Below are positions 8,459-17,427 of a stretch of DNA of 64,000 bases, one piece after another. The DNA comes from Deltaproteobacteria bacterium (GTDB taxonomy: Bacteria; Desulfobacterota; Desulfobacteria; Desulfobacterales; Desulfosarcinaceae): the NCBI GenBank assembly GCA_021824175.1, contig JAKALP010000002.1, forward strand, positions 50,005 to 114,004, written 5' to 3'. The first letter of the stretch is position 1, and each line of letters opens with the position of its first letter. The notes under the pieces were generated by a model, which saw only the letters and a program-made list of their open reading frames with translations, had not been told where the DNA came from and did not search any database. Made by a program: the position numbers and the translations under genes.

Positions 8459-9301
8459 TCACCGCGTAACCCCCAACCCAGCCCGCGCATAAAGATCAAA
8501 GAAGTGGTGGGTCGGGCCGTGGCCTTGGCCAATGGACAAGGCATGGGCAATGGCGCCGGTCACATAGGTTTTGGCTTTTTGGACCGCCTCGAAAAAGGGA
8601 AATCCCAAAGCCAGATGGGCCGCGATGGCCGATGAGAAAGTGCAGCCCGTGCCGTGGGTGTTGGTCGTGGCGATGCGCGGCGCGGTTAAAGCCTGAAAGG
8701 TCGCGCCGTCAAAAAGAATATCGGTGGCGGGGGCGCCGGACAGATGGCCGCCCTTGACCACCACTTTGCGCGCACCCAGGCTAAGGATTTTGCGAGCCGC
8801 GACCCGCATCTCTTCTTCGGTGGAGATTTTACTTCCAATCAATGTTTCGGCTTCAAGGATATTGGGAGTCACCACCTCGGCCAGAGGGAAGAGTTTGGCA
8901 GTCAATGCCTGGCGCGCATCGGCGTTGAGCAGGGCATAGCCGCTCTTGGAAACCATCACCGGGTCGAGCACCACCGGCGGCCGGGAGACATTTGCCAGGG
9001 CCGCGGCAATGGCTTCGATGAGGGGTACACTGGAGACCATGCCGATTTTGACCGCATCGATGGGGATATCATCAAACAGGCAACGGATCTGATCATGGAC
9101 GATTTGGGACGGAACTTCATGCACCGCGAAGACCTTCTGGGTGTTTTGAACGGTCACGGCCGTGATGGCGCTCATGCCGAATACGCCCAGGGCCTGAAAG
9201 GTCTTCAGATCAGCCTGGATGCCGGCCCCGCCCGAACTGTCCGAACCGGCGATGGTCAGGGCCACGGGCAGTGTATGGGGAGTAGTATTTATTGCTGGCA
9301 T
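8459..9301 (-). CDS. thiD: Hydroxymethylpyrimidine/phosphomethylpyrimidine kinase
   Basis: 280 residues of ribokinase fold. The N-terminal [14 protein letters not shown] motif (about residues 18-31) binds the pyrimidine, DPVMVSKSG is mid-protein, and the anion-hole/catalytic [15 protein letters not shown] motif is near the C-terminus. ThiD phosphorylates HMP and HMP-P for thiamine synthesis. No other thiamine gene is adjacent and I saw no TPP riboswitch in the 230 bp upstream, so regulation is unclear. Length and frame are normal. Confidence 0.93.
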   Translation of the reverse strand: MPAINTTPHTLPVALTIAGSDSSGGAGIQADLKTFQALGVFGMSAITAVTVQNTQKVFAVHEVPSQIVHDQIRCLFDDIPIDAVKIGMVSSVPLIEAIAAALANVSRPPVVLDPVMVSKSGYALLNADARQALTAKLFPLAEVVTPNILEAETLIGSKISTEEEMRVAARKILSLGARKVVVKGGHLSGAPATDILFDGATFQALTAPRIATTNTHGTGCTFSSAIAAHLALGFPFFEAVQKAKTYVTGAIAHALSIGQGHGPTHHFFDLYARAGLGVTR

Positions 9302-9387
9302 TGTTACCTCATTTAAGTCGAAGTTAATTTCCCCCGCACTTCCATAAGCGTTAACTTAAATAGACAACTAAATTCTGTTGAAGAAAG

Positions 9388-9485
9388 AATATCGAATATT
9401 GAACAACAAATATCGAATTACAAAGTTTTCTTTCTGTCTATGTTCCTTCGGCATTTTACTGTTCCTTGTTCGATATTCGATATTC
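9388..9485. repeat. AATATCGAAT-type inverted repeat
   Basis: The arm starting GAATATCGAATATTG (9388-9407) faces TTGTTCGATATTCG... (9466-9485), complementary over 20 bp with one mismatch. The gap 9302-9534 between thiD and the HD gene otherwise shows nothing coding. Confidence 0.7.
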
Positions 9486-9534
9486 AATCAGGATAGCGCC
9501 TATGGGGGTAAGGGGACGACCTGAAGTACTCTTC

Positions 9535-10077
9535 TCATGCGCCAAACCGGCGATGCCAGGCCATAAAAATTTCTACCTTTTGCGGACCGTAGCGTCTAAC
9601 CTGTTGAAGTACTTCTTCCAAAGATAACTCCCGGTTGCCATTGCTTTTGGAGAAGAACTTATCCGCGTAGCAGATGATGATCTCTTCCAGGCTTTGGGGA
9701 GTCATGTCCCGCAAGGGCAGGGGCAATCGGCGTTGCTCGATCTCTTCCACGGTCAATCCCGTGCCCACGTGGCGCTCGCACACCAGGGCATGCCGGGGTA
9801 GCGCGTGGCCCTCCAAAATCTCACGTCCGATGATGCCGTGACACACATAAGGCTTTTCACCACGGCAGTGAATGCGGGGCGCATCGGTTTGAAAAATGCC
9901 GATATCGTGCAACAAAGCCGCCTCGGCGATGAACGCCAAGTCCAATCCAGGCTCGCCGATTCTCTTGGCCACCACCAAAGCCTTATCTCGCACCCGGCCC
10001 CCATGCTCCCACAGCAGCACGCTCAAGGGTTCACCGGGCGGGTAGTACTTGTCTATGATGGTTTTAGGATCGATCAT
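9535..10077 (-). CDS. HD-domain (HDIG) phosphohydrolase-like protein
   Basis: 180 residues. The HD dyad lies in ALLHDIGIF (H57, D58), followed by HCRGE, a CHGIIG turn and ERHVGTGLT, and a final CYADKFFSKS, the arrangement of HDIG-type metal-dependent phosphohydrolases. The substrate is unknown. No clear ribosome site precedes the ATG at 10077; instead a perfect 12-bp hairpin (10097-10124) lies 20 bp upstream, between this gene and the hypothetical gene before it. Probably a soluble enzyme; membership of the same transcript as the upstream genes is likely but the hairpin may reduce read-through. Confidence 0.8.
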   Translation of the reverse strand: MIDPKTIIDKYYPPGEPLSVLLWEHGGRVRDKALVVAKRIGEPGLDLAFIAEAALLHDIGIFQTDAPRIHCRGEKPYVCHGIIGREILEGHALPRHALVCERHVGTGLTVEEIEQRRLPLPLRDMTPQSLEEIIICYADKFFSKSNGNRELSLEEVLQQVRRYGPQKVEIFMAWHRRFGA

Positions 10078-10096
10078 GAACGGGTTCTATAACAAT

Positions 10097-10124
10097 AATT
10101 TCAATTTGGATTCAAATTGAAATT
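10097..10124. other. Perfect 12-bp AT-rich hairpin between two minus-strand genes
   Basis: AATTTCAATTTG (10097-10108), loop GATT, CAAATTGAAATT (10113-10124). It overlaps the stop codon of the upstream hypothetical gene and precedes the HD gene. It lacks a GC-rich stem and T-run, so it is not a classical terminator; operator or RNA-processing site are alternatives. Confidence 0.6.
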
Positions 10125-10746
10125 AAAGCCGGGCTTCCAACGCATCGGCCCGGGCCTTCATGGACGCTTTCAGGCCGGGGATGCGCTCCAAATGGCGATA
10201 CAAAGCCAGGGCGTGGCGGTTATGCTGGCGAGCTTCCATGTGTTTGGTCATTTCCAGTTGCATGGCCAGGATGGCTTTGCGGGGTTGTTGGGTGGCCTGG
10301 GTCCATTTTTCGATGGGGTCGCAAATGGCCTCGGGTGGATGCAGCTGGACAAAACAATCGGCCGCGGCGGTCAGATAGATCTTCTTAAGACAGCCTTGAC
10401 TCAGCAATTTATGCAACTCGGCCAGGGCTTCGGCGTGGGCTTCGATCTGGATAAAGGCTTGGGCGCACACCAGCATATCCGCTTCAGTGGCGCATTGCCC
10501 CCAGCCGTCGCGGATGCGCCCAATCTCCTGGGCGCTCAAGGTCCGCGGCGGTTGCTGGTCGGAATCAGCTAGTTCAGATTTGATATGCTGAATTTGATTT
10601 TCAACGGCTGCTTTGAGGTGCGGGTCGATATGCGGCGAGGAGGCGAGCAGATCCGTGTAGAGGTGGACCGCCTCCTGGTGCAATCCCTGGGAACGGTAGG
10701 TTTCCGCCTCTTTTTTAGTCAGCACGGTGGTGATTTTGCCCGCCAT
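10123..10746 (-). CDS. Hypothetical protein with TPR-like N-terminus
   Basis: 207 residues, no enzyme motif recognised. Residues 10-35 (YRSQGLHQEAVHLYTDLL) look like one TPR helix pair, and the rest is mostly helical with scattered Cys residues. It follows nrdJ on the same strand after a 6-bp gap, so it is almost certainly in the nrdJ transcript. Soluble, no signal peptide. Function not assigned; co-transcription with ribonucleotide reductase is the only contextual clue. Confidence 0.65.
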   Translation of the reverse strand: MAGKITTVLTKKEAETYRSQGLHQEAVHLYTDLLASSPHIDPHLKAAVENQIQHIKSELADSDQQPPRTLSAQEIGRIRDGWGQCATEADMLVCAQAFIQIEAHAEALAELHKLLSQGCLKKIYLTAAADCFVQLHPPEAICDPIEKWTQATQQPRKAILAMQLEMTKHMEARQHNRHALALYRHLERIPGLKASMKARADALEARL

Positions 10747-10752
10747 GGCCTC

Positions 10753-13251
10753 CTATCCGCATTTGGTAAACCCGCAAAAGTGGCAGGTTTGGCATCCTTC
10801 TTCAAAACTGATGGTCTGGCCACACTCGGGGCAAACCCCGCCCAGCAAAGAATTGACCTGGTTGCTCTTGGCGGCGCTCTCTTTGGTCAAATAGCGCCGT
10901 TCCAGCACCCGCGCAATGGCGTCCGGGATGGAGAGCACCAGGCCCCCTTCCTGGAAGATGGGGTGCTCGCCGCTGATGCCCTTGAGCTGATTGACGATCT
11001 CGGTGACTTCCACGCCGGTGCGCAAGGCCAGGGAGACCAGCCGGCCGATGGCCTCGGTCTTGGCCGTGGTGGAGCGACCTGATTTGCCGATGGTGGCAAA
11101 TACTTCAAAGGGCCGGCCGTTGAATTCGGTCACGGTCACGTAGAGCTGGCCGTATCCGGTGCGGATTTTGGTAGTAAAGCCCTCCAGGGTCTCAGGCCGC
11201 TCGCGCACGGAGGGGCGCGGACTTTCTTTGGCTGCGCCCTCGGCCTTGGTACCTGCCGTGGCCAATACCTGGTTTTCCTTGCTGCCATCGCGGTAAATGG
11301 TCACGCCCTTGCATCCCAACTGATATGACAGGTCGTAGATTTTGCGCACATCTTCCACCGTGGCATCATGGGGCAGATTCACGGTTTTGGAGACCGCGTT
11401 ATCGGTATGCTTCTGAAAGGCCGACTGCATGCGCACATGCCACTCGGGGGAGATGTCGTGGGCCGTGACAAATACTTTTTTGACATCTTCGGGGATTACT
11501 TCGATTCCCTGGATCGATCCTTTGGCGGCACTGGTTTCCATCAAGGCCGGGGAGTAAAACCCGCGCGCCCGGGCCACGGCTTCGAAGATGGGGTTGACTT
11601 CGATGAGCCGGTCATTGTCCATCACCGTGCGCACGAAACTCAAAGCAAACAAAGGCTCGATGCCGCTGGAGCAGTTGGCGATGATGCTCAACGTGCCGGT
11701 GGGCGCGATGGTGGTCAGGGTGGCGTTGCGCAGGGGCGGCTGGTTTTGCTTCTTGTAAATGCTGCTCTCGAAATTGAGGAAGGGACCACGCTTTTTGGCC
11801 AGCTCCACGGAGGCCGCATGGGCTTCGGTCTGGATGAAGGCCATCAGCTCTTCGGCCAGTTTCAGGGCCGCCTCGGAGTTGTAAGGAATTTTGAGCAAAT
11901 AGAGCAGATCGGCAAAACCCATGACCCCCAAACCCACCTTGCGGTTGCCTTTGACCATGGCATCGATGGCCGGCAGGGGGTAGAGCGACATCTCGATAGT
12001 GTTGTCCAGGAAATGCACGCTGGTGTGCACCACCTGGCGCAGGGCCTCATAGTCCATGGCCACGCTATCATTGTCCACGCTGGTCAAGCAGCGCGCCAGA
12101 TTGATGGAGCCCAGATTGCACGCCTCCATGGGCAGCAGGGGCTGCTCGCCGCAGGGGTTGGTGCTTTCGATGGCCCCGATTTCGGGGGTGGGGTTGTCCT
12201 GGTTCATGCGGTCCAGAAAGACAATGCCGGGGTCTCCGTTTTTCCAGGCCTGCTGCACCAGGGCGCCATATACTTCCCGGGCATCGAGCGTAGTTACCGT
12301 TTTTTTGGAGGCCGGGTCGATCAAGGGGTAGGTTTCGCCTTTGACCACGGCCCCCATGAAGGGTTCGGTCAACCCCACGGAGATGTTGAAGTTGTTCAAC
12401 TCGTCATTGTTCTGCTTGCAGAAGATGAACTCCATAATGTCGGGATGATCCACCTTCAAGATGCCCATGTTGGCGCCCCGCCGGGTGCCGCCCTGCTTGA
12501 CCTGCTCGGTGGCGGTGTTGAAGATCTTCATGAAGGAGACCGGCCCAGAGGCCACGCCGCCCGTGGTGCCCACGGTGGCGTTCTTGGGCCGCAGGCGCGA
12601 AAAGGAGAAACCCGTGCCGCCGCCCGATTTGTGAATGATGGCCGCGTTTTTCAAGGTCTCGAAAATGGCTTCCATGCTGTCTTCCACCGGCAGCACGAAG
12701 CAGGCCGCCAGTTGGCCCAGGCGGCGACCGGCATTCATCAGGGTGGGCGAGTTGGGCAGGAATTTCAGGTCGGTCATCAATTCGTAAAAAGATTCTTCCA
12801 CGGCGTGCACATCCGCGTCGGAGTTGAATTTCAACTCGGCCTGGGCAATGTGCCGGGCCACGCGGCGGAACATCTGGGAGGGATTTTCCAGCGGCTTGCC
12901 GTCGGCGTCCTTGCGCAGATAGCGGCGTTCGAGCACCTTCTTGGCGTTATCTGAAAGATTGAGGCCGTTGCGGGTGAAGAGCGATTTGTCCAGGGGCACA
13001 TGGACGACCTTGGGTACGCCGTGCTCTTCCAGGGTGGCCTTGACCACCGCCTCCACGATGGGTGGCGTGATGCGGTATACCTTGAGCTCCTCCAAAGCTT
13101 CGCGCACAAAGCGGCTGATGGCGTGGGCCTTGTCGTCGTCCATGGGGTGCTGCTGTTTCAAGGCGCGGGAGAATCGGTCATCATCCCAGCTGTAAGTAGC
13201 CAGATCGATGACGCCTTCCTTGGTTTCAATGAGTTTGGCTTTGCGACCCAA
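10753..13251 (-). CDS. nrdJ: Adenosylcobalamin-dependent (class II) ribonucleotide reductase
   Basis: 832 residues reducing ribonucleotides to deoxyribonucleotides with B12 as radical source. Seen: an N-terminal ATP-cone-like start, GGGTGFSFSRLRP in the barrel, NPCGEQPLLPMEACNLGS with the conserved NPCGE loop, and APTGTLSIIANCSSGIEP. A TSCPD-type domain (TGYGQLYVTVTEFNGRP) precedes a C-terminal zinc-ribbon/redox tail with CPECG and CHFCG pairs. The start is TTG at 13251, supported by AGGAG eight bases upstream. A promoter with an NrdR-box-like palindrome lies about 350 bp upstream. It links the cell to B12 supply, as does the methylmalonyl-CoA mutase. No intein or frameshift. Confidence 0.95.
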   Translation of the reverse strand: MGRKAKLIETKEGVIDLATYSWDDDRFSRALKQQHPMDDDKAHAISRFVREALEELKVYRITPPIVEAVVKATLEEHGVPKVVHVPLDKSLFTRNGLNLSDNAKKVLERRYLRKDADGKPLENPSQMFRRVARHIAQAELKFNSDADVHAVEESFYELMTDLKFLPNSPTLMNAGRRLGQLAACFVLPVEDSMEAIFETLKNAAIIHKSGGGTGFSFSRLRPKNATVGTTGGVASGPVSFMKIFNTATEQVKQGGTRRGANMGILKVDHPDIMEFIFCKQNNDELNNFNISVGLTEPFMGAVVKGETYPLIDPASKKTVTTLDAREVYGALVQQAWKNGDPGIVFLDRMNQDNPTPEIGAIESTNPCGEQPLLPMEACNLGSINLARCLTSVDNDSVAMDYEALRQVVHTSVHFLDNTIEMSLYPLPAIDAMVKGNRKVGLGVMGFADLLYLLKIPYNSEAALKLAEELMAFIQTEAHAASVELAKKRGPFLNFESSIYKKQNQPPLRNATLTTIAPTGTLSIIANCSSGIEPLFALSFVRTVMDNDRLIEVNPIFEAVARARGFYSPALMETSAAKGSIQGIEVIPEDVKKVFVTAHDISPEWHVRMQSAFQKHTDNAVSKTVNLPHDATVEDVRKIYDLSYQLGCKGVTIYRDGSKENQVLATAGTKAEGAAKESPRPSVRERPETLEGFTTKIRTGYGQLYVTVTEFNGRPFEVFATIGKSGRSTTAKTEAIGRLVSLALRTGVEVTEIVNQLKGISGEHPIFQEGGLVLSIPDAIARVLERRYLTKESAAKSNQVNSLLGGVCPECGQTISFEEGCQTCHFCGFTKCG

Positions 13252-13338
13252 GGGCTATGCTCCTGTTTGGATGAGGTGATTTAAAAACGTCCCCTCCCCG
13301 CTAAAGATCAGCGGGATCTGCGACGGGCTTTCCAATAT

Positions 13339-13409
13339 CGGCGTTGGGGCGAGGTGTCCAATCCTCGAAATACTCCGTGTATGTCTGCGGTTGGCCACCT
13401 CACCCCGCC
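13339..13409 (+). repeat. Structured intergenic element, core copy C
   Basis: Shares the GCGTTGGGG entry (13341-) and the loop words CCTCGAAATAC and GTATGTCTGCGG with copies A and B, but its stem is different: GAGGTG pairs with CACCTC instead of CAAAATTTT with AAAATTTTG. A CCCGCT/AGCGGG hairpin lies 5' of it (13298-13316) and GGGCT/AGCCC can close the core. It is in the long 5' leader of nrdJ, in antisense orientation. Confidence 0.7.
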
Positions 13410-13599
13410 TTGATCTTGAGCCCGATTGAACATTTTGAATTCACCTCAGGGTTAGAATTGGTAAATGCTGCCGCCGGCGAAAATCATTCCCTGCGGCGAA
13501 AAAGGTCTTGAGGAATGCCGGTCGGTCAGTTGCTGGATGACCTGATTCACGCCGTTAAGGGAGCGGTGGAGAGATCCGAAAGTATTGATGCTGTTTTTG

Positions 13600-13625
13600 T
13601 AAACTCACAATATATTGTGTGTCAA
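13600..13625 (-). promoter_or_regulatory. nrdJ promoter with NrdR-box-like palindrome
   Basis: On the minus strand a perfect -35 TTGACA (13619-13624) is followed, 17 bases on, by TTACAA as a possible -10. The spacer is the palindrome CACAATATATTGTG (13606-13619), close to the known NrdR-box consensus (ACACwATATwTTGTGT-like). NrdR represses ribonucleotide reductase genes. Only one box is seen, whereas pairs are usual. The resulting leader would be about 340 nt. Confidence 0.6.
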
Positions 13626-13737
13626 TAGGAATTATTCCCAATATGAAGGGGAGGGAAGGGGGCAGATTGGAGAGTGAAGGAGGGAAGGTATTTGGCTGAG
13701 GGAAGGTATTTGGCTGTATGAAAGGATGATAAGTTTT

Positions 13738-15078
<1,341 letters not shown>

Positions 15079-15108
15079 ACCCAGGTCATATTTCGAATTG
15101 GTTTCACG

Positions 15109-15140
15109 CGAAGGCGCGAAGACGCGAAGAGAGAGACCCT
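15109..15140. repeat. GCGAAGAC octamer array
   Basis: Three to four octamers (GCGAAGGC, GCGAAGAC, GCGAAGAG) in tandem after tgt. No inverted partner is seen in this gap. Confidence 0.6.
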
Positions 15141-15256
15141 CATGGGCTGGTTTTTCATTTGTCAAAGCGTCCGATTATGGCTATTTTGCCATCGTGAACC
15201 CGGACGATGTTTTATCTGGACCATGACACCATGAAATTTGAAGGGAAACAACACCC

Positions 15257-15481
15257 ATGAAAGAAAAAGTCGAAGCAGCCATCAATAAAATCCGTCCCAT
15301 GCTCCAGGCCGACGGCGGCAATGTGGAGCTGGTCAGCATCAGCCACGAGGGCGTGGTTCAGGTGCGCCTGAAGGGGGCCTGCTCGGGCTGCCCCATGTCG
15401 CAGATGACGTTGAAAAACGGCATCGAACGCATCATCAAAAAAGAGGTGCCGGAAGTAAAGAGCGTGGAAGCGGTAAAATAG
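15257..15481 (+). CDS. Nfu-type iron-sulfur scaffold (NifU C-terminal domain protein)
   Basis: 74 residues forming a single NifU C-terminal domain. IRPMLQADGGNVELV opens the domain and the cluster-ligating CxxC is in GACSGCPMSQMTL. Such proteins carry and deliver [4Fe-4S] clusters in the cytosol. It stands alone, separate from the full NifU at 42.4 kb whose last domain it resembles. The frame is intact and an AAGGGAA stretch precedes the ATG. Confidence 0.92.
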   Translation: MKEKVEAAINKIRPMLQADGGNVELVSISHEGVVQVRLKGACSGCPMSQMTLKNGIERIIKKEVPEVKSVEAVK

Positions 15482-15487
15482 AAAACC

Positions 15488-15690
15488 GTTAGCCCGTTGC
15501 CCGTTTGCCCGTTAGCCCGTAGGTCGTGAACGGTTTGGGAACTGACAAGGAACTAAAACCGAAGGCCCATAAAAAATATTGACTTGGGCAGGTTCGCAGA
15601 CTCGTTCGCAAGCTTCATCTTGCCCCCATGAAGGCAAGGTCATCGAGGAGCCGACACACGGGCCAACGGGCAACGGGCAAACGGGATAAC
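15488..15690. repeat. GCCCGTTG-type octamer arrays, inverted pair
   Basis: GCCCGTTGCCCGTTTGCCCG-type words at 15488-15525 face CGGGCCAACGGGCAACGGGC-type words at 15658-15690. The spacer contains TTGACT (15582-15587) as a possible -35 and a TTGCC/GGCAA hairpin. The right arm ends 20 bp before the aminotransferase start. Confidence 0.8.
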
Positions 15691-15711
15691 GAATAACACA
15701 AAGGTACCTCC

Positions 15712-16899
15712 ATGGCCGTAGCCCAAAAGATCAGCGCCATAATGAGCCAGGCCTCCTGGATTCGAAAAATGTTTGAAGAGGGCGCCCGGCTCAAGGCCCG
15801 GCATGGCGCTGATAAGGTGTTTGATTTCAGTCTGGGAAATCCCAATGTGGCGCCGCCGGAAAAGTTTCACGAAACCCTGCGGGACGCGGTGAGCAGTTGC
15901 GGTCTGGGCGACCACTGTTACATGCCCCAGACCGGTTTTCCCCAGGTGTGCGATGCCGTGGCCGCCTACCTCTCCCAGGAACAGGGGGTGACGGCCGAGT
16001 GTGGCGACATTGTCATGACCTGCGGCGCGGCCGGAGCCCTCAATGTGATCTTCAAGGCCCTGCTCGATCCCGGCGATGAAGTGATCGTGCCCACGCCCTG
16101 TTTCGTGGAGTACCGTTTTTATGTGGACAACCACGGCGGCGTGATCCGCATGGTGCCCACCCGCGGGGATTTCAGCCTGGACCTGAAAGCCGTCGAAGCC
16201 GCCATCAATCCCAAGACCAAGGCGGTTCTGATCAACTCGCCCAACAACCCCACCGGCCAGATCTATTCGGCCGAGAGCCTCAAGCAGCTCGGCACCCTGC
16301 TGTCGGCCAAAAGTCGGGAAGGGGAAGTAAATCGGATTATCTACCTCATCTCCGACGAGCCCTATCGCAAAATTGTGTTTGATGGACATCAGGTGCCCAG
16401 CATCTTCCAGGCGTATAACGACAGCCTGATCGCCACCTCCTACTCCAAAGACCTCTCCATACCCGGCGAGCGCATTGGTTTTGCGGCCGTCAATCCGGCC
16501 GCTGCCTTCAAAATGGATATCCGCGCCGGTCTCACCCTGGCCAACCGCATCCTGGGGTTCGTCAATGCCCCGGCCTTGATGCAGCGGGTCATCGCCTGCC
16601 TGCAGGGCGCCAGCGTGGATATGAACGAATACAAACGCAAACGGGATCTGCTGTGCGACGGCCTGGCCCAAGCCGGCTATGAATTTGTGCGGCCGCCGGG
16701 AGCCTTTTATCTCTTCCCTAAAACCCCCATCGCCGACGATGTGGCATTTGTGCGCGAACTCCAGCAGGAGCTAATCCTCACCGTTCCCGGCTCGGGTTTC
16801 GCCGGCCCCGGCCACTTCCGCATTGCCTTCTGCGTGGAGGACCGGACCATCATCAATGCTTTGCCGGGGTTTGGGCGGGTCATGGCGAAGTATCGTTGA
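15712..16899 (+). CDS. PLP-dependent class I/II aminotransferase
   Basis: 395 residues, fold type I. The substrate/PLP loop GLGDHCYMPQTGFPQV lies near residue 65, NSPNNPTGQIYS gives the PLP-binding Asn, SDEPYRK the Asp/Tyr pair, and SYSKDLSIPGERIGF the Schiff-base Lys. The C-terminal FRIAFCVE supplies the carboxylate-binding Arg. Similar to aspartate/branched-chain type aminotransferases found in anaerobes; the exact amino acid is not decidable. Followed by the methylmalonyl-CoA epimerase across an octamer hairpin, which may be positional only. Confidence 0.88.
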   Translation: MAVAQKISAIMSQASWIRKMFEEGARLKARHGADKVFDFSLGNPNVAPPEKFHETLRDAVSSCGLGDHCYMPQTGFPQVCDAVAAYLSQEQGVTAECGDIVMTCGAAGALNVIFKALLDPGDEVIVPTPCFVEYRFYVDNHGGVIRMVPTRGDFSLDLKAVEAAINPKTKAVLINSPNNPTGQIYSAESLKQLGTLLSAKSREGEVNRIIYLISDEPYRKIVFDGHQVPSIFQAYNDSLIATSYSKDLSIPGERIGFAAVNPAAAFKMDIRAGLTLANRILGFVNAPALMQRVIACLQGASVDMNEYKRKRDLLCDGLAQAGYEFVRPPGAFYLFPKTPIADDVAFVRELQQELILTVPGSGFAGPGHFRIAFCVEDRTIINALPGFGRVMAKYR

Positions 16900-16986
16900 T
16901 TCGTTGATTAGTTGATTGGTTGATTCGTTTATTGGGAAGCAGTTGTGGCTTAAATACCAATCAACAAATCAACCAATCAACCAACC
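16893..16986. repeat. TTGATTCG octamer arrays, inverted pair
   Basis: Left array 16893-16935 (TTGATTCG, TTGATTAG, TTGATTGG words) overlaps the aminotransferase stop codon; right array 16957-16986 (AATCAACA, AATCAACC words) ends just before the epimerase ribosome site. Confidence 0.85.
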
Positions 16987-16999
16987 CGAAAGGAGTCCT

Positions 17000-17404
17000 A
17001 TGAAAATCCTAAAAATCGACCACCTCGGTATCGCCGTCAACAGCATCGATCAGGCCAAGTCCTTCTGGAGCACTGTTCTGGGGCTGCATTTCGAAGGCAG
17101 TGAAACCGTGGCGGAGCAGAAGGTGACCACGGCCTTTTTCCCGGTGGGCGAAAGCGAGGTGGAGCTGCTGGAATCCACGGCCCCCGACGGCCCGGTGGCC
17201 AAGTTCATCGAAAAAAAGGGCGAGGGCATTCAACACATCGCGTTCCGCGTGGCGAACATCGAGGAGGCCCTGGCTGAGCTCAAAGCCAAAGGTGTGCGCC
17301 TCATCGATGAAAAACCGCGCATCGGCGCGGGCGGCGCCAAAATCGCCTTCCTGCACCCCAAGGAGACCGGCGGCGTGCTGGTGGAGTTGTGCCAGCGGGA
17401 TTGA
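17000..17404 (+). CDS. mce: Methylmalonyl-CoA epimerase
   Basis: 134 residues from the ATG at 17000 (ribosome site AAAGGAG). It interconverts the R and S forms of methylmalonyl-CoA, joining the carboxyltransferase to the B12 mutase. Vicinal-oxygen-chelate fold: DHLGIAV with metal-ligand His near residue 7, then HIAFRV and a GVLVELCQ ending with the Glu ligand. It is the first pathway gene in the window; the others continue at 20.4 kb beyond an opposite-strand glycosyltransferase pair. Confidence 0.95.
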   Translation: MKILKIDHLGIAVNSIDQAKSFWSTVLGLHFEGSETVAEQKVTTAFFPVGESEVELLESTAPDGPVAKFIEKKGEGIQHIAFRVANIEEALAELKAKGVRLIDEKPRIGAGGAKIAFLHPKETGGVLVELCQRD

Positions 17405-17427
17405 TTCTGGCTGCCCCTATTTTGAAA

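Noticed and set aside
9302-9534. TPP riboswitch expected before thiD.
   Set aside because: No CTGAGA-type THI-box elements; only an AATATCGAAT inverted repeat is there.
11368-12954. A long open frame opposite nrdJ (and similar ones opposite the mutase, 5S-type, YcaO and RND genes).
   Set aside because: Antisense frames kept open by high GC at third positions; low-complexity His/Gly/Gln-rich products and no ribosome sites.
13252-13600. Cobalamin riboswitch expected before the B12-dependent nrdJ.
   Set aside because: No B12-box or conserved riboswitch core found; the leader holds the structured repeat core instead.
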